Of a stretch of 64,000 bases of DNA, positions 1-9,600 are shown piece by piece; positions within the stretch are counted from its first letter, which is position 1, and each line of letters begins with the position of its first letter. The position numbers and the translations under genes are program-made. The notes below the pieces were generated by a model. That model saw only the letters and a program-made list of their open reading frames with translations. It did not search any database and was not told the origin of the DNA. The stretch is from NCBI RefSeq assembly GCF_900115555.1, contig NZ_FOWX01000001.1:32962-96961 (forward strand), given 5' to 3'. This DNA comes from Pseudomonas borbori (GTDB lineage: Bacteria; Pseudomonadota; Gammaproteobacteria; Pseudomonadales; Pseudomonadaceae).

Positions 1-172
1 CGCCTCCTACAGGGGATCGCGGTGTCTGCTGCTTTTGTGGGAGGGCCGCCCCGGCGCGATGCTTTTGATTTGTTGGGCGGACGATGTCCGCTATCTCCGT
101 GACCTCGGTGCGATGTTTTGGTTTTTTTGCACAGGTGTTGTCCGCCATTACGCGTGGTTGAGGTCCTGCTGT
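1..172. other. Intergenic left edge
   Basis: This stretch lies downstream of the batD stop codon and upstream of whatever lies left of the window. It contains a GTGGGAGGGCCGCCCCGGCG-type GC-rich palindromic stretch at about 39-60, typical of Pseudomonas intergenic repeats. I see no credible gene. The plus-strand reading frame that starts at 35 runs antisense through batD and is an artefact of GC-rich codon bias. Confidence 0.5.
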
Positions 173-1819
173 TCAGCGCGGGTACAGCGGTGGCAGCGGG
201 CTGGCTTCCTGGGGCGTGGTGGTAGTGGTGCCGGCTTGGTTGCTGGGCAGGCTGCCGATGGCTCGCCAGAGATCTTCGCCTTGCCAGTGCTGGCCGATTT
301 CGCTGTAGAGCGCGCCGTTCAGGCCGTCCAGGGCGTCGGACAGGGGCACGAAGCGGGCGGCCATTTCGGCAAGGGTTTCCGGCTGTTGACGGGCCCAGGC
401 GTCGAGGGCGTGGCGGGTGGCTTGCGAGTCGTTGGCCAGGCAGGCGCGTTTGAGGTCGTCGAGCAGGGTGCGCGGGCTGGGGCCGGTCTGGTTGGCGCGG
501 GCGATGGCCGGTTGGCGACGGGCATGCCACCAGAGGCCGAAGCCGAGCAGGGTGGTGACGGTCAATATGGCGTTGCTCAGCTGCCAGGGCCACAGCGGCG
601 GGCCCTGCACCCAGGCCTGGGTCGGCGTGTCGCTGGCTAGCGGCTCTGCTTGCAGGTCGGGGGCGGGCGCGACGGTGAGGTGGCGGGCAGGCAGGCTGGT
701 GCGTTCGAGGCGATCTTCGTGGGTATTCCACCAGACGATTTCTATTGCCGGCAGTTCGAATTGTCCGCTGCGATTGGGCACCAGGGCTTCGCGCTCCTCA
801 CGACTGCCGATCACGCCGCTGTCGCTGACCTGGTTGGCCAGTTGCGCTTGATCCGGGTAGCGCCGCAGCCCATTGACTTCGGTGGCGGGCAAGGGCGCGA
901 GTTGCGCACTGGACAGTCCATCGGCCTTGAGCAGCAGGCTGCGCGTCAGCGAGTCGCCGACTTTGCCGCTGTCCGGTTGCGGGCTCCAGGTTTCCGCCAG
1001 GCTCAGCGCGCGGGCCGGTAGCCAGGGTGCATCGCTGGGGTAGCCGGCGGGCTTGGCTTTGACCGTCAGGGGGATTTGCGGCGACTTTACCCGGGCGACC
1101 TTGCCGGGACGCGGGCCGAACGGCTGGAAGTCGTTGCGGCTGGCGCGGTCGACCAGGGTGGCGCTGAACGCCTGGGCGGGAATGATCAGTTCGCCGCTGC
1201 GCTGGGGGAAGATCGCGTAGCGCAGTTCGATCACGCCGTGGCGGATACCGTTGATGTCCTTTTCGTAGGTGCGCGGCTCGCCGAGCTGTTCGATACGTGC
1301 CTCGGGCATGTCCAGCGGGCTCAGGCTGCTGTCGTCATACAGCGAGACGGAGTGGTAGATGCGCAGGGTCAGCACGCTTTGTGCCTGGACGTAGACGCTG
1401 GGCTGATCGAGGCTGGCGTCGATGAATACCGGGGCCAGTTTGCCGGCCGCATTGTCGCCGCTGGCTTCCTGCACGTGCAGGGTGATCGGCAGGGTCTGCA
1501 GGTCGCCCAGACGCAACGGCGGAACCACCACGTAGCCGCTCTGCTTGGGTTGCAGGGTGAGAATCCAGCGGGTGATGGTGCGGGACTCGCCATTGAGCGT
1601 GATCAGGCGATTGACCTGACGGCTGCCGAGCACGTCGAACAGGGTGTCGAGTGGGCCGAGGTCGGGTTTGCCGAATTGGGTGGCGTCGTCGGACTCGAGG
1701 GTCAGCTCGAAGGTTTCGCTGGCATTCAGGCGCGCGCGATCGATGCTCGCGGTGAAGCTTTGCGCGCTGACCTGGAGTGCCAGCAGGCTGAGGAGAAGGG
1801 TGCAGAGCAGGCGGGTCAT
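173..1819 (-). CDS. batD: BatD-like secreted membrane protein of the Bat operon
   Basis: The 548-residue product starts with a signal peptide (MTRLLCTLLLSLLALQVSA). A long beta-rich periplasmic region of the BatD/oxygen-tolerance type follows, then one membrane helix near residues 412-432 (ILTVTTLLGFGLWW) and a cytoplasmic tail. BatD proteins accompany VWA-domain BatA/BatB and a MoxR ATPase; their biochemical role is unsettled, and aerotolerance or envelope stress is the usual proposal. The start ATG overlaps the batB/C stop by 4 nt, so the two genes are probably translationally coupled. It is the last gene of a six-gene minus-strand operon. The family call is firm; the function is inferred only. 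Confidence 0.85.
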   Translation of the reverse strand: MTRLLCTLLLSLLALQVSAQSFTASIDRARLNASETFELTLESDDATQFGKPDLGPLDTLFDVLGSRQVNRLITLNGESRTITRWILTLQPKQSGYVVVPPLRLGDLQTLPITLHVQEASGDNAAGKLAPVFIDASLDQPSVYVQAQSVLTLRIYHSVSLYDDSSLSPLDMPEARIEQLGEPRTYEKDINGIRHGVIELRYAIFPQRSGELIIPAQAFSATLVDRASRNDFQPFGPRPGKVARVKSPQIPLTVKAKPAGYPSDAPWLPARALSLAETWSPQPDSGKVGDSLTRSLLLKADGLSSAQLAPLPATEVNGLRRYPDQAQLANQVSDSGVIGSREEREALVPNRSGQFELPAIEIVWWNTHEDRLERTSLPARHLTVAPAPDLQAEPLASDTPTQAWVQGPPLWPWQLSNAILTVTTLLGFGLWWHARRQPAIARANQTGPSPRTLLDDLKRACLANDSQATRHALDAWARQQPETLAEMAARFVPLSDALDGLNGALYSEIGQHWQGEDLWRAIGSLPSNQAGTTTTTPQEASPLPPLYPR

Positions 1820-3558
1820 CGAGTCTGTTCCTGACGCTGTTGCTGTTCGTACCAGAATTTACGCCGCAGCAATTCACCCGGCTCATCGGGGATTTGCCGC
1901 AGCCATTGCTCCAGGGCCTGGCGCCGCTCGCCGTCGAGGGCCGGCGCGGCGCTGGCGATCTGCTCTTCGCCCTGCAGCTCGTCCTCCGGTTCGCTGGGTG
2001 TCGGCGCGTCGCTGTCGCCGGGCGTGGGTTGGCTGGGTGCCTGTTCCTGATCGCCCGGGGCGGATTGACCGGAGGCGGGCGGCGGCTTGTCGGCATCGGG
2101 CTGGGGCGGTCCGGTCTGCGGCGGCGGGGTGGACGTGCTATCCGCTTCTGACTCCTGGTTTTGCTGCTGGTTCTGTTCGTGCTGGCTTTGCTCCAGCAGT
2201 TGTTCGATCAGGGCCTTGTTGGTCTGCGCCGGGAGCAGGTCGGGCTGCATTTCCAGGGCTTGGTTGTAGGCATCCAGGGCAGCTTCCAGTTCATTGCTGC
2301 GGGCCAGGGCATTGCCGCGGTTGTAGTGGGCGACGGCGTTGTCGCCGCGGGCGAAGCGTTCGGCTGCGGCCGGGTAATCGCCCGCCTGGTAGAGCGCCAG
2401 GCCTTGCCACTGCGGATCGGCGAAGCGGGCGGCGGCTTCGACCGGGCGCTGTGCCTCGAGCAGGCGCTGGCCCTGTTGATCGGCGCGCCACCAGAGGTCG
2501 TCAAAGCTCAAGGCGTAGCTGCTCTGCGGCACGCCGAGCAGCAGCGGCAGGCAGAACAACCAGCCGCGGCGTCCGGCGCAGGCGGCCAGCAGCAACAGCG
2601 GCAGGAGCAGCCAGTGGCCCTGATCGGCCCAGGCCTGCAGGTGCGTCTGTTCGCCGCCGCTGCGCAGTTGTTCGGGCGCGGCGAACAGGCCGAGGTCGTG
2701 CAGGTCGCGGTCATCCAGGCTGGCCTGGCGATAACGCCCGCCGATCTGCCGGGCGAAGCGGGCCAGATCGGCGCTGTCCAGGCGCGGGATGAGGATCGCA
2801 CCCTGGGCGTCTTTGAGCAACGCGCCGTTTTCCTGAACGATAGGCGCGCCCTCGGCGCTGCCGATACCGAGCATGTGCAAGAGCACGTCGCGGTTGCCGA
2901 GCGCCTGGCGGATGCCGAGGCGTTCCTGCTGATCCAGGCCGCTGCCGATCAGGAGAATCCGCCCCCGGCCCTGTCCAGCCTGCTCAAGCAGTTGCAGGGC
3001 CTTGCCCAGCGCCAGGTCGGCACGCCGGCCGGGTTCGGGCATGATCGAGGGTTTGAGCGATTCGAGCAGGTTGCGGCTGGTGGCCAGGTCGTCGGACAGC
3101 GGCACCAGAGTGTGGGCGCTGCCGGCGAACACGACGATGGCGGTCTGCGCATCGCGGCGCGCCTGGAGCAGGTCGAGCAGCTTGCGTTTGGCCTGCTCCA
3201 GGCGGTTGGGCGGGCTGTCGCTGGCGAGCATCTGCGGGGTCAGTTCGAGCAGGACCACCAGCGGGTCGGCGGGTTTCAGGTTGCTCTGCTCCAGGCGTTG
3301 CCAGCTGGGGCCGAGTAGCGCCAGCAGGGCCAGCAGCCAGGCCAGTCCGAGGGCGATCCAGGGCAGGCGGCTGCTGCGACCCCGGCCGCCACTGAGCAGC
3401 GCGGCATGGAACGCCGGCGGCAGCAGCAGCTGCCAGCGGCCGGCGCGCTTTTCGCGGTGCCAGAGTTGCCAGAGCAAGCCTGCCAGCAGCGGTACCGCCA
3501 GCAGCCAGTAGGGGCGCAACCAGTGGGGCCACAAACCCGCTAGCCAGTCTTCGATCAT
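1816..3558 (-). CDS. BatB/BatC-type VWA-TPR membrane protein
   Basis: The 580-residue product has two N-terminal membrane helices (about 15-32 and 65-85), a VWA-like domain (about 95-290), another hydrophobic segment (about 315-345), TPR-like repeats (about 375-455) and a Gln/Glu/Pro-rich charged tail. That is the architecture of a fused BatB (VWA) and BatC (TPR). The metal-binding DxSxS motif expected at the start of the VWA domain is replaced by ELTPQ (in LLELTPQMLASD), so this VWA domain probably lacks a normal MIDAS metal site, unlike BatA next door. The gene overlaps both neighbours by 4 nt. Confidence 0.85.
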   Translation of the reverse strand: MIEDWLAGLWPHWLRPYWLLAVPLLAGLLWQLWHREKRAGRWQLLLPPAFHAALLSGGRGRSSRLPWIALGLAWLLALLALLGPSWQRLEQSNLKPADPLVVLLELTPQMLASDSPPNRLEQAKRKLLDLLQARRDAQTAIVVFAGSAHTLVPLSDDLATSRNLLESLKPSIMPEPGRRADLALGKALQLLEQAGQGRGRILLIGSGLDQQERLGIRQALGNRDVLLHMLGIGSAEGAPIVQENGALLKDAQGAILIPRLDSADLARFARQIGGRYRQASLDDRDLHDLGLFAAPEQLRSGGEQTHLQAWADQGHWLLLPLLLLAACAGRRGWLFCLPLLLGVPQSSYALSFDDLWWRADQQGQRLLEAQRPVEAAARFADPQWQGLALYQAGDYPAAAERFARGDNAVAHYNRGNALARSNELEAALDAYNQALEMQPDLLPAQTNKALIEQLLEQSQHEQNQQQNQESEADSTSTPPPQTGPPQPDADKPPPASGQSAPGDQEQAPSQPTPGDSDAPTPSEPEDELQGEEQIASAAPALDGERRQALEQWLRQIPDEPGELLRRKFWYEQQQRQEQTR

Positions 3559-4586
3559 GGCTGTCTCCGCCAGGGTCGTTGGGTCAATAAACGCAGGCGC
3601 TGGCGCAAGTGCGGCCAGTGTTCGCGGCTCACCAGCAGCACGCTGAGCAGCAGCGCGGCGCTCAGTGGCCAGGCATACAAGGCCAGCGCCGGGCGGGCCA
3701 GGGTCGGCTGCTGCGCCACCGGTTCGAGGCGGTCGAGCTGCTGCTCGATGGCGCGCAGTTCCTGGCTGTCGCGGGCGCGGAAGTATTCGCCGCCGGTCAC
3801 CTCGGCTATTGCGCGCAGGCTCGGCTCGTCCAGGTCCAGCCCCGGATTGAGGCCGAACAGGCCGGCGATCCCGCCTTGTTGCGGGTCCGCGCCAATGCCG
3901 ATCGGGTAGATCTTGATCCCTTCCTCGGCGGCCAGGCGTGCCGCGATCATCGGCTCTATCTCACCACCAGTATTGGCGCCATCGGTCACCAGCACCAGTA
4001 CGCGGCTGTCCGCCGGGCGTTGGCGCAGGCGCTTGACCGACAGGCCGATGGCATCGCCGATGGCGGTGTTCTTGCCGGCGATGCCGATCACCGCTTCGTC
4101 CAGCCAGGTGCGCACGGTGCGTCGGTCGAAGGTCAGGGGAGCCTGCAGGTAGGCCTGGCTGCCGAACAGGATCAGGCCGACGCGGTCGCCCTGACGGCCT
4201 TCGATGAAGTCGCCGAGCAGGTGTTTGACCAGGGTCAGGCGGTCGACTTCCTCGTCTTGCCAGCGCATGTCGGCGTAGGCCATGGAGCCGGACACATCCA
4301 CCGCGAGCAGCAGGTCACGGCCGCTGGCGGGAATCGGCAGTGGTTCGCCGACCCATTCCGGGCGGGCGGCAGCCGTAAGCAGCAGCAACCAGAGCAGGGC
4401 GAAAGGTGCCTGCTGGCGCCAGGCCGGCAGGTTGGCTCGCGCGCGGCGTCCGGCCAGACCCTCCAGCTCGCCGAGGAAGCTGACCTTCAGCGCCGCTTCG
4501 CCGCTGTCCGCCGCCGGCAGCAGCAGGCGCAGCAACCAGGGCAGCGGTGCGAGCAGGATGATCCAGGGCCAGGCGAACTCAAACAT
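3555..4586 (-). CDS. BatA-like VWA-domain membrane protein
   Basis: The 343-residue product has an N-terminal BatA helix pair (MFEFAWPWIILLAPLPWLLR and about residues 60-75), a VWA domain with an intact MIDAS (DVSGSM near residue 95, then TDGANTGG), and a C-terminal membrane helix (LYAWPLSAALLLSVLLV). VWA/MoxR operons are thought to assemble or activate partner proteins at the inner membrane, as NorD/NorQ do for NO reductase. It overlaps the upstream DUF4381 gene by 8 nt and the downstream batB/C by 4 nt. The intact MIDAS contrasts with the degenerate one in the neighbour. Confidence 0.88.
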   Translation of the reverse strand: MFEFAWPWIILLAPLPWLLRLLLPAADSGEAALKVSFLGELEGLAGRRARANLPAWRQQAPFALLWLLLLTAAARPEWVGEPLPIPASGRDLLLAVDVSGSMAYADMRWQDEEVDRLTLVKHLLGDFIEGRQGDRVGLILFGSQAYLQAPLTFDRRTVRTWLDEAVIGIAGKNTAIGDAIGLSVKRLRQRPADSRVLVLVTDGANTGGEIEPMIAARLAAEEGIKIYPIGIGADPQQGGIAGLFGLNPGLDLDEPSLRAIAEVTGGEYFRARDSQELRAIEQQLDRLEPVAQQPTLARPALALYAWPLSAALLLSVLLVSREHWPHLRQRLRLLTQRPWRRQP

Positions 4587-5073
4587 GCTTGCGAATCCAG
4601 ATGGCGACCGCCTGGTTGAGCCCGTCGATGGCCTTGTCGTCGAGCGTGCAGTGCGGTCGATAGGCGCCTTCGACCAGAATCATCCAGCGGGTCAGCCCGG
4701 CCGCCGGGCAACGGCTGTCGAGGAACGCCAGCCAGCCGCGACTGCTCAGGGTGTGGCTGTGGCTTTGCGGATAGTGCTGGCGGCACAGGCGCTTGAGCAG
4801 GCCGTTGAGTTGCTGCAGCCAGGGGCCGGCGGGCGCGCCGCCGTAGGGTTTGGCCAGTTGTTCGAGTTCCGCCAGGGCGGCCAGCCGCAACGGATCGAGG
4901 GCGTTGTCGCTGACGCTCGCCTTGCGCCCGCGCTGCAGACGTCGCAGCAGGCGCGTCAGGCCCCAGAGCAGCAGCGGCACGAGCAAGGCCAGCAGCCACC
5001 AGCCGGGCGCGGGCGGCCACCAGTCGATCGGTGCCGGGGCGATCAGGGGCTCGAGTTGGTCCAGCGGGTTCAT
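4579..5073 (-). CDS. DUF4381 domain membrane protein
   Basis: A 164-residue protein with one N-terminal membrane helix (GWWLLALLVPLLLWGLTRLL, about 26-45) followed by a basic stretch and a helical cytoplasmic domain containing PYGGAPAGPWLQQLNGLLKR. It matches the small DUF4381 proteins that sit between the DUF58 and batA genes in Bat operons. It overlaps the DUF58 gene by 4 nt and batA by 8 nt, which argues for strict co-translation. No catalytic motif is visible, and its role is unknown beyond operon association. Confidence 0.8.
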   Translation of the reverse strand: MNPLDQLEPLIAPAPIDWWPPAPGWWLLALLVPLLLWGLTRLLRRLQRGRKASVSDNALDPLRLAALAELEQLAKPYGGAPAGPWLQQLNGLLKRLCRQHYPQSHSHTLSSRGWLAFLDSRCPAAGLTRWMILVEGAYRPHCTLDDKAIDGLNQAVAIWIRKHV

Positions 5074-6011
5074 AGCCGTTTACCGGGGCGTTGTGCGTTG
5101 AGGTGGTCGCGCAGTTGTTCGATCATCTCACGCTGGGTACTCAGCGCCAGCAAGGGCACGCCGAGCTTCTGCGCCAGGCGTTGCCAGCGCGCCTGGCGCG
5201 CTTCGCCCAGGGCGCGGTAGGCCTGGCGCAGGCTGGCGTCATGGGTGTCGAGTTCCAGTTGCGCGCCGCGTTCGGCAAAGCGCAGCAAGCCGGCGGCCGG
5301 CAGGGCATGGTCGAGCGGGTCGCAGATCGGCAGTAATAGCAGGTCGGTGTGCCGCGCCAGCAGGTTCAGTTGCTGTTCGCTGCTGTCGCCGAGGGTGCGT
5401 TCGTCGCAGATGATCACCGCCAGGCTGCCGGGGCGCAGCACTTCGCGGGCGCGGCGCAGGGCCAGGCCGAAACTGTCGCGGCTGGCCTGGCTGTCGCTGG
5501 ACAGCGCCTGGTTGGCGCGGGCCAGGCGACTGAGCAGCTGCAGCAGGCTCTGTTTGCTGCGCCGCGGTTTGATTTCATGTTGCTCCTGATCGCCGAACAC
5601 CAGGCCGCCGATGCGGTCGTTATGACCCAGTGCAGCCCAGCCGATGAGGCTGGCGGCCTGGGCGGCGAGCACCGATTTGAACATCAGCCCGGAGCCGAAG
5701 AACAGGCGCGGGCTCTGTTCTACGAGGAGGTAGATCGGTCGCTCGCGCTCTTCATGGAACAGCTTGGTGTGCGGCTCCTGGGTGCGAGCGGTGACCCGCC
5801 AGTCGATGGTGCGCACGTCGTCGCCCGCCTGATACACCCGTACCTGATCGAAATCCACGCCGCGTCCGCGCAGCTTGGAGTGGTGCAGGCCGATCAGCGG
5901 GCTGCGTTGCGCCGGGGTGGAGAACAGCTGCACTTCGCGCACGCGGTGGCGCATCTCGATCAGTTCGGCGAGATTGACCCGGACGCCGGGTTGGCTGGGC
6001 AGGTTGTGCAT
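5070..6011 (-). CDS. DUF58 (VWA-related) protein of the moxR-bat operon
   Basis: The 313-residue product carries the DUF58 signature: GRGVDFDQVRVYQAGDDVR followed by TIDWRVTARTQEPHTKLFHEE near residues 50-90. DUF58 proteins are divergent VWA-fold partners of MoxR ATPases. It is encoded directly after moxR (86-nt gap holding a palindromic repeat) and overlaps the DUF4381 gene by 4 nt. Where a MIDAS aspartate would be expected the sequence reads LVEQSPR, so metal binding is doubtful. The family call is secure and the function is inferred from context. Confidence 0.88.
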   Translation of the reverse strand: MHNLPSQPGVRVNLAELIEMRHRVREVQLFSTPAQRSPLIGLHHSKLRGRGVDFDQVRVYQAGDDVRTIDWRVTARTQEPHTKLFHEERERPIYLLVEQSPRLFFGSGLMFKSVLAAQAASLIGWAALGHNDRIGGLVFGDQEQHEIKPRRSKQSLLQLLSRLARANQALSSDSQASRDSFGLALRRAREVLRPGSLAVIICDERTLGDSSEQQLNLLARHTDLLLLPICDPLDHALPAAGLLRFAERGAQLELDTHDASLRQAYRALGEARQARWQRLAQKLGVPLLALSTQREMIEQLRDHLNAQRPGKRL

Positions 6012-6028
6012 GGCGGGTCAGCGGGGCG

Positions 6029-6084
6029 CCCGGAGACGATCCGGGGATGTTGTGCGCTGCTCCCCGGATTGCATCCGGGCTATG
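6029..6084. repeat. Palindromic intergenic repeat, GGATTGCATCCGGGCTA family, copy 1
   Basis: The gap between moxR and the DUF58 gene holds CCCGGAGACGATCCGGGG facing CCCCGGATTGCATCCGGGCT. The arms can form an imperfect hairpin inside the polycistronic message. Related copies lie at 14881-14946, 40174-40197 and 58503-58564. It belongs to a Pseudomonas intergenic palindrome type. Confidence 0.7.
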
Positions 6085-6097
6085 TGGGCGCTGGACA

Positions 6098-7057
<960 letters not shown>

Positions 7058-7097
7058 CGTTGACTTATTCCTGGCGGGATTGGCGCGTCGGGAGACT

Positions 7098-7143
7098 CAT
7101 GGCAGGCCGACACTTTAATGCATAAGGGTAAGAGCCTGCCATG
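7098..7143. other. Perfect 10-bp inverted repeat upstream of moxR
   Basis: CATGGCAGGC (7098-7107) and GCCTGCCATG (7134-7143) form a perfect inverted repeat with 26 nt between the arms, 40-85 bp upstream of the moxR start and downstream of mexT. It could be an operator or the end of the mexT transcript. No U-tract follows either arm, so a classical terminator is unlikely. Confidence 0.5.
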
Positions 7144-7215
7144 CGCGACCACGCATGCTGGTAGTTGGCAGCTTGGACGCGAATGCGGGCGATCGATCAA
7201 GGCCAGAGCGCCGCT

Positions 7216-8133
7216 TCAGCCGAGGCTGTCCGGGTCACCGCAGAACATCTGGATCCGCGAGCGCAGCCAGCGCTCGGCGGGGTCGTTGTCCTGGGCGCCG
7301 CGCCAGGCCATGGACATCTCGAAGCTGTTGGTCTCTAGGGGCAAGTCTTCGGCGCGCAAGCCGCCGGCGGCGGTCAAGGCGGCGGCGGTGTAGTCCGGCA
7401 CCACCGAGAGCAGGTCGGTGCCGGCCAGCAAGGTACCCAGGCCGTTGAACTGCGGTACCGCCAGCACCACTTTGCGGCTGCGGCCCATCTTCAACAGCTG
7501 GTCGTCGATAAAGCCGTTGAGGTCGCCGGCGAAGGACACCAGGGCATGCGGCCTGGCGCAATAGTCGTCGAGACTCAGGACGCCCGGCACCGAGTCGGCA
7601 CGCAGCAGTTTCGGCTTGCTGCGGCGCAGGGTCTTGCGCTTGGCGTTGGCCGGCAGCTCCTCGGTGTAGCTGACGCCCACCGAAATCTCGCCGGAGGCCA
7701 GCAGGTTGGGCATCAACAGGTAGTTGGCCCGGCGCACCACCAGCACCACCCCGGGCGCCTCGGCACGCAGGCGCCGGAGCAGGGCGGGCAGCAGGGCGAA
7801 CTCGACGTCATCCGAGAGGCCGACGCGAAACACTGCGGTGCTGGTCGCCGGATCGAAGTCGGCGGCGCGGCTGACCGCGGTGGAGATCGAGTCCAGCGCC
7901 GGTGAGAGCAGGGCGAAAATCTCCTGGGCGCGGGCGGTTGGCTCCATGCTGCGGCCGGTACGCACGAACAGCGGGTCGTCGAACAGGCTGCGCAGGCGGG
8001 CGAGGGCGGCACTGATCGCCGGCTGGCCGAGAAACAGTTTCTCCGCCGCGCGGGTCACGCTGCGTTCGTGCATCAGCGTCTCGAACACGATCAACAGGTT
8101 GAGATCGAGGCGGCGCAGGTCGTTGCGGTTCAT
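7216..8133 (-). CDS. mexT: LysR-family regulator MexT
   Basis: The 305-residue LysR regulator has an N-terminal winged helix (LDLNLLIVFETLMHERSVTR, then AAEKLFLGQPAISAALARLR) and a LysR substrate domain ending AWRGAQDNDPAERWLRSRIQ. These stretches closely match MexT of P. aeruginosa as I know it, the activator of the MexEF-OprN efflux pump that responds to redox and nitrosative stress. The divergent neighbour is a MexS-type oxidoreductase, the same pairing as in P. aeruginosa. Here the gene points toward moxR rather than mexE, so the efflux genes are not adjacent. Identification rests on remembered family sequence, not on a search. Confidence 0.85.
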   Translation of the reverse strand: MNRNDLRRLDLNLLIVFETLMHERSVTRAAEKLFLGQPAISAALARLRSLFDDPLFVRTGRSMEPTARAQEIFALLSPALDSISTAVSRAADFDPATSTAVFRVGLSDDVEFALLPALLRRLRAEAPGVVLVVRRANYLLMPNLLASGEISVGVSYTEELPANAKRKTLRRSKPKLLRADSVPGVLSLDDYCARPHALVSFAGDLNGFIDDQLLKMGRSRKVVLAVPQFNGLGTLLAGTDLLSVVPDYTAAALTAAGGLRAEDLPLETNSFEMSMAWRGAQDNDPAERWLRSRIQMFCGDPDSLG

Positions 8134-8199
8134 CCAGTTACCATTCGAAATGGAGCGGCCTTGATGCGATCAGGCATGGCATGCTGCACTTTTCACTAC

Positions 8200-8229
8200 C
8201 AACGCTGCCAGTATCAACGTTGCCAGTGA
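8200..8229. repeat. Tandem 15-bp repeat in the mexT-mexS control region
   Basis: CAACGCTGCCAGTAT (8200-8214) is followed directly by CAACGTTGCCAGTGA (8215-8229), matching at 12 of 15 positions. The pair sits in the 261-bp divergent promoter region, 67 bp upstream of the mexT start, and could be a regulator site. It does not match the MexT consensus that I know from mexE well enough to name it. Confidence 0.4.
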
Positions 8230-8394
8230 TAGCCTTCGCCGGGCAATAGTACGAGCTGCAATGCCGATAAGGAAAGCCGGCAATCACTGCCGGGCATGAC
8301 CACTATCAATGGCTGCGGGTGGTGTTGCCGGACCTCAGCGGATAGAGTCCACAATCATTGAAGTGTCAATTCGTGATCAGAGGTTGAGGTAACG

Positions 8395-9411
8395 ATGTCC
8401 CACATGATCCGTTTGCATAAATTCGGCGACGCCGAGGTACTGCAGTACGAAGAGTTGCCGACCCCGACACCCGGTCCTGGCGAGGTGCTGGTGCGTGTCC
8501 AGGCCGTAGGGCTGAGCTGGAACGACGTGCTGTGGCGGCAGAACCTGGCGGCCGAACAAGCCCGATTGCCTGCCGGCATGGGCAGCGAGATGGCCGGCAC
8601 CATCGAAGCCCTGGGTGAGGGCGTCGACGACCTAGAGATCGGTACGCCGGTCGCCAGTTTCCCGGCCGGCACCGCCAATCGTTACCCGACCTGGGGCGAT
8701 CTGGTGCTGATGCCGCGGTATGCCCTGACCCGTTACCCACAGGTGTTGTCACCGCTGCAGGCCAGCGTGCATTACACCGCCTTGTTGTTCGCTTATTTCG
8801 CCCTGGTCGATCTGTCCAATCTGCAGCCCGGCCAGCATGTACTGATCACCGAGGCCAGCCATTGCCTGGCGCCGCAGACCGTGCAACTGGCCAAGGCGCT
8901 GGGCGCCACGGTCATCGCCTCGACCAGCGCAGCGGGTAACCGCGAGTTCCTGCGCGAACTGGGCGCCGACAAGGTGGTGGTCACCGAAGAGCAGGATCTG
9001 GTCCTGGAAATCGAGCGCTATACCGAGGGCAAGGGAGTCGAGGTGATCCTCGACCAGTGCGCCGGGCAGCAGATGAAGCTACTCGGCGATGTCGCCGCGC
9101 AACGCGGCAAGTTGATCATGTGTGGCGTCAACGGGGGCAACGACACGGCTTTTCCGGCGTGCGCCGCGTTCAAGAAGCACATGCAGTTTTTCCGTCACTG
9201 CGTGCTCGACTTCACCGGCCACCCGGAGCTGGGCATCGAGCCCAACCAGGACGCGGTACGGCGAGCCTTGCAGCACATCAATCGGTTGACTGCGGAGCAC
9301 TTGCTCACGCCGGTGATCGACAAGGTGTTCGCCTTCGATGATTTCATCGCTGCTCACCGCTACATGGAAACCTGCCCGAATCGCGGGCGGGTGGCGCTGC
9401 TGCTGCCCTGA
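8395..9411 (+). CDS. mexS: MexS-like quinone oxidoreductase (MDR family)
   Basis: The 338-residue medium-chain dehydrogenase/reductase has a GroES-like N-terminal half (PTPGPGEVLVRVQAVGLSWN) and a Rossmann NADPH domain (VLITEASHCLAPQTVQLAKA, residues about 150-170). The clustered structural-zinc cysteines of zinc alcohol dehydrogenases are absent, which fits a quinone-oxidoreductase type. It is divergent from mexT. In P. aeruginosa, MexS in this position modulates MexT activity, probably by removing an electrophilic metabolite. The start has a GAGGTAACG ribosome-binding site. Its TGA stop overlaps the outer base of a terminal-inverted-repeat element (9411-9589). Confidence 0.85.
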   Translation: MSHMIRLHKFGDAEVLQYEELPTPTPGPGEVLVRVQAVGLSWNDVLWRQNLAAEQARLPAGMGSEMAGTIEALGEGVDDLEIGTPVASFPAGTANRYPTWGDLVLMPRYALTRYPQVLSPLQASVHYTALLFAYFALVDLSNLQPGQHVLITEASHCLAPQTVQLAKALGATVIASTSAAGNREFLRELGADKVVVTEEQDLVLEIERYTEGKGVEVILDQCAGQQMKLLGDVAAQRGKLIMCGVNGGNDTAFPACAAFKKHMQFFRHCVLDFTGHPELGIEPNQDAVRRALQHINRLTAEHLLTPVIDKVFAFDDFIAAHRYMETCPNRGRVALLLP

Positions 9412-9589
9412 GAGGCTGTGAAAAAATCGCTTGCCTACTGCGACCACCGTCGGGCGGCTGCAACTGCGTTGCGCTACACAAAAACTTCGGTCATTTGGCT
9501 CGCCAAACTCCCTCGTTTTCACGTAACGCGCCTAGTTTCGCTCGCGCGACGGAGCCCTCGCGACGGCCTTCGGTTTTTTCACAACCTCT
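9411..9589. repeat. MITE-like element, full copy (A), 179 bp
   Basis: The left end AGAGGCTGTGAAAAAATCG and the right end CGGTTTTTTCACAACCTCT are inverted repeats matching at 17 of 19 positions. The interior encodes nothing credible and contains a GACCACCGTCGGGCGGC-type inner palindrome. Shortened or degenerate relatives are at 14957-15010, 52185-52263 and 54049-54105. The structure suggests a non-autonomous, transposase-mobilised miniature element; no transposase lies in the window. It abuts the mexS stop codon. Confidence 0.7.
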
Positions 9590-9600
9590 GATTGCGCAAC

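Noticed and set aside
8358..8369. TTGAAGTGTCAA before mexS as an ANR box
   Set aside because: The spacing between TTGA and TCAA is 4 nt instead of 6, so it would not be bound as an FNR-type site.
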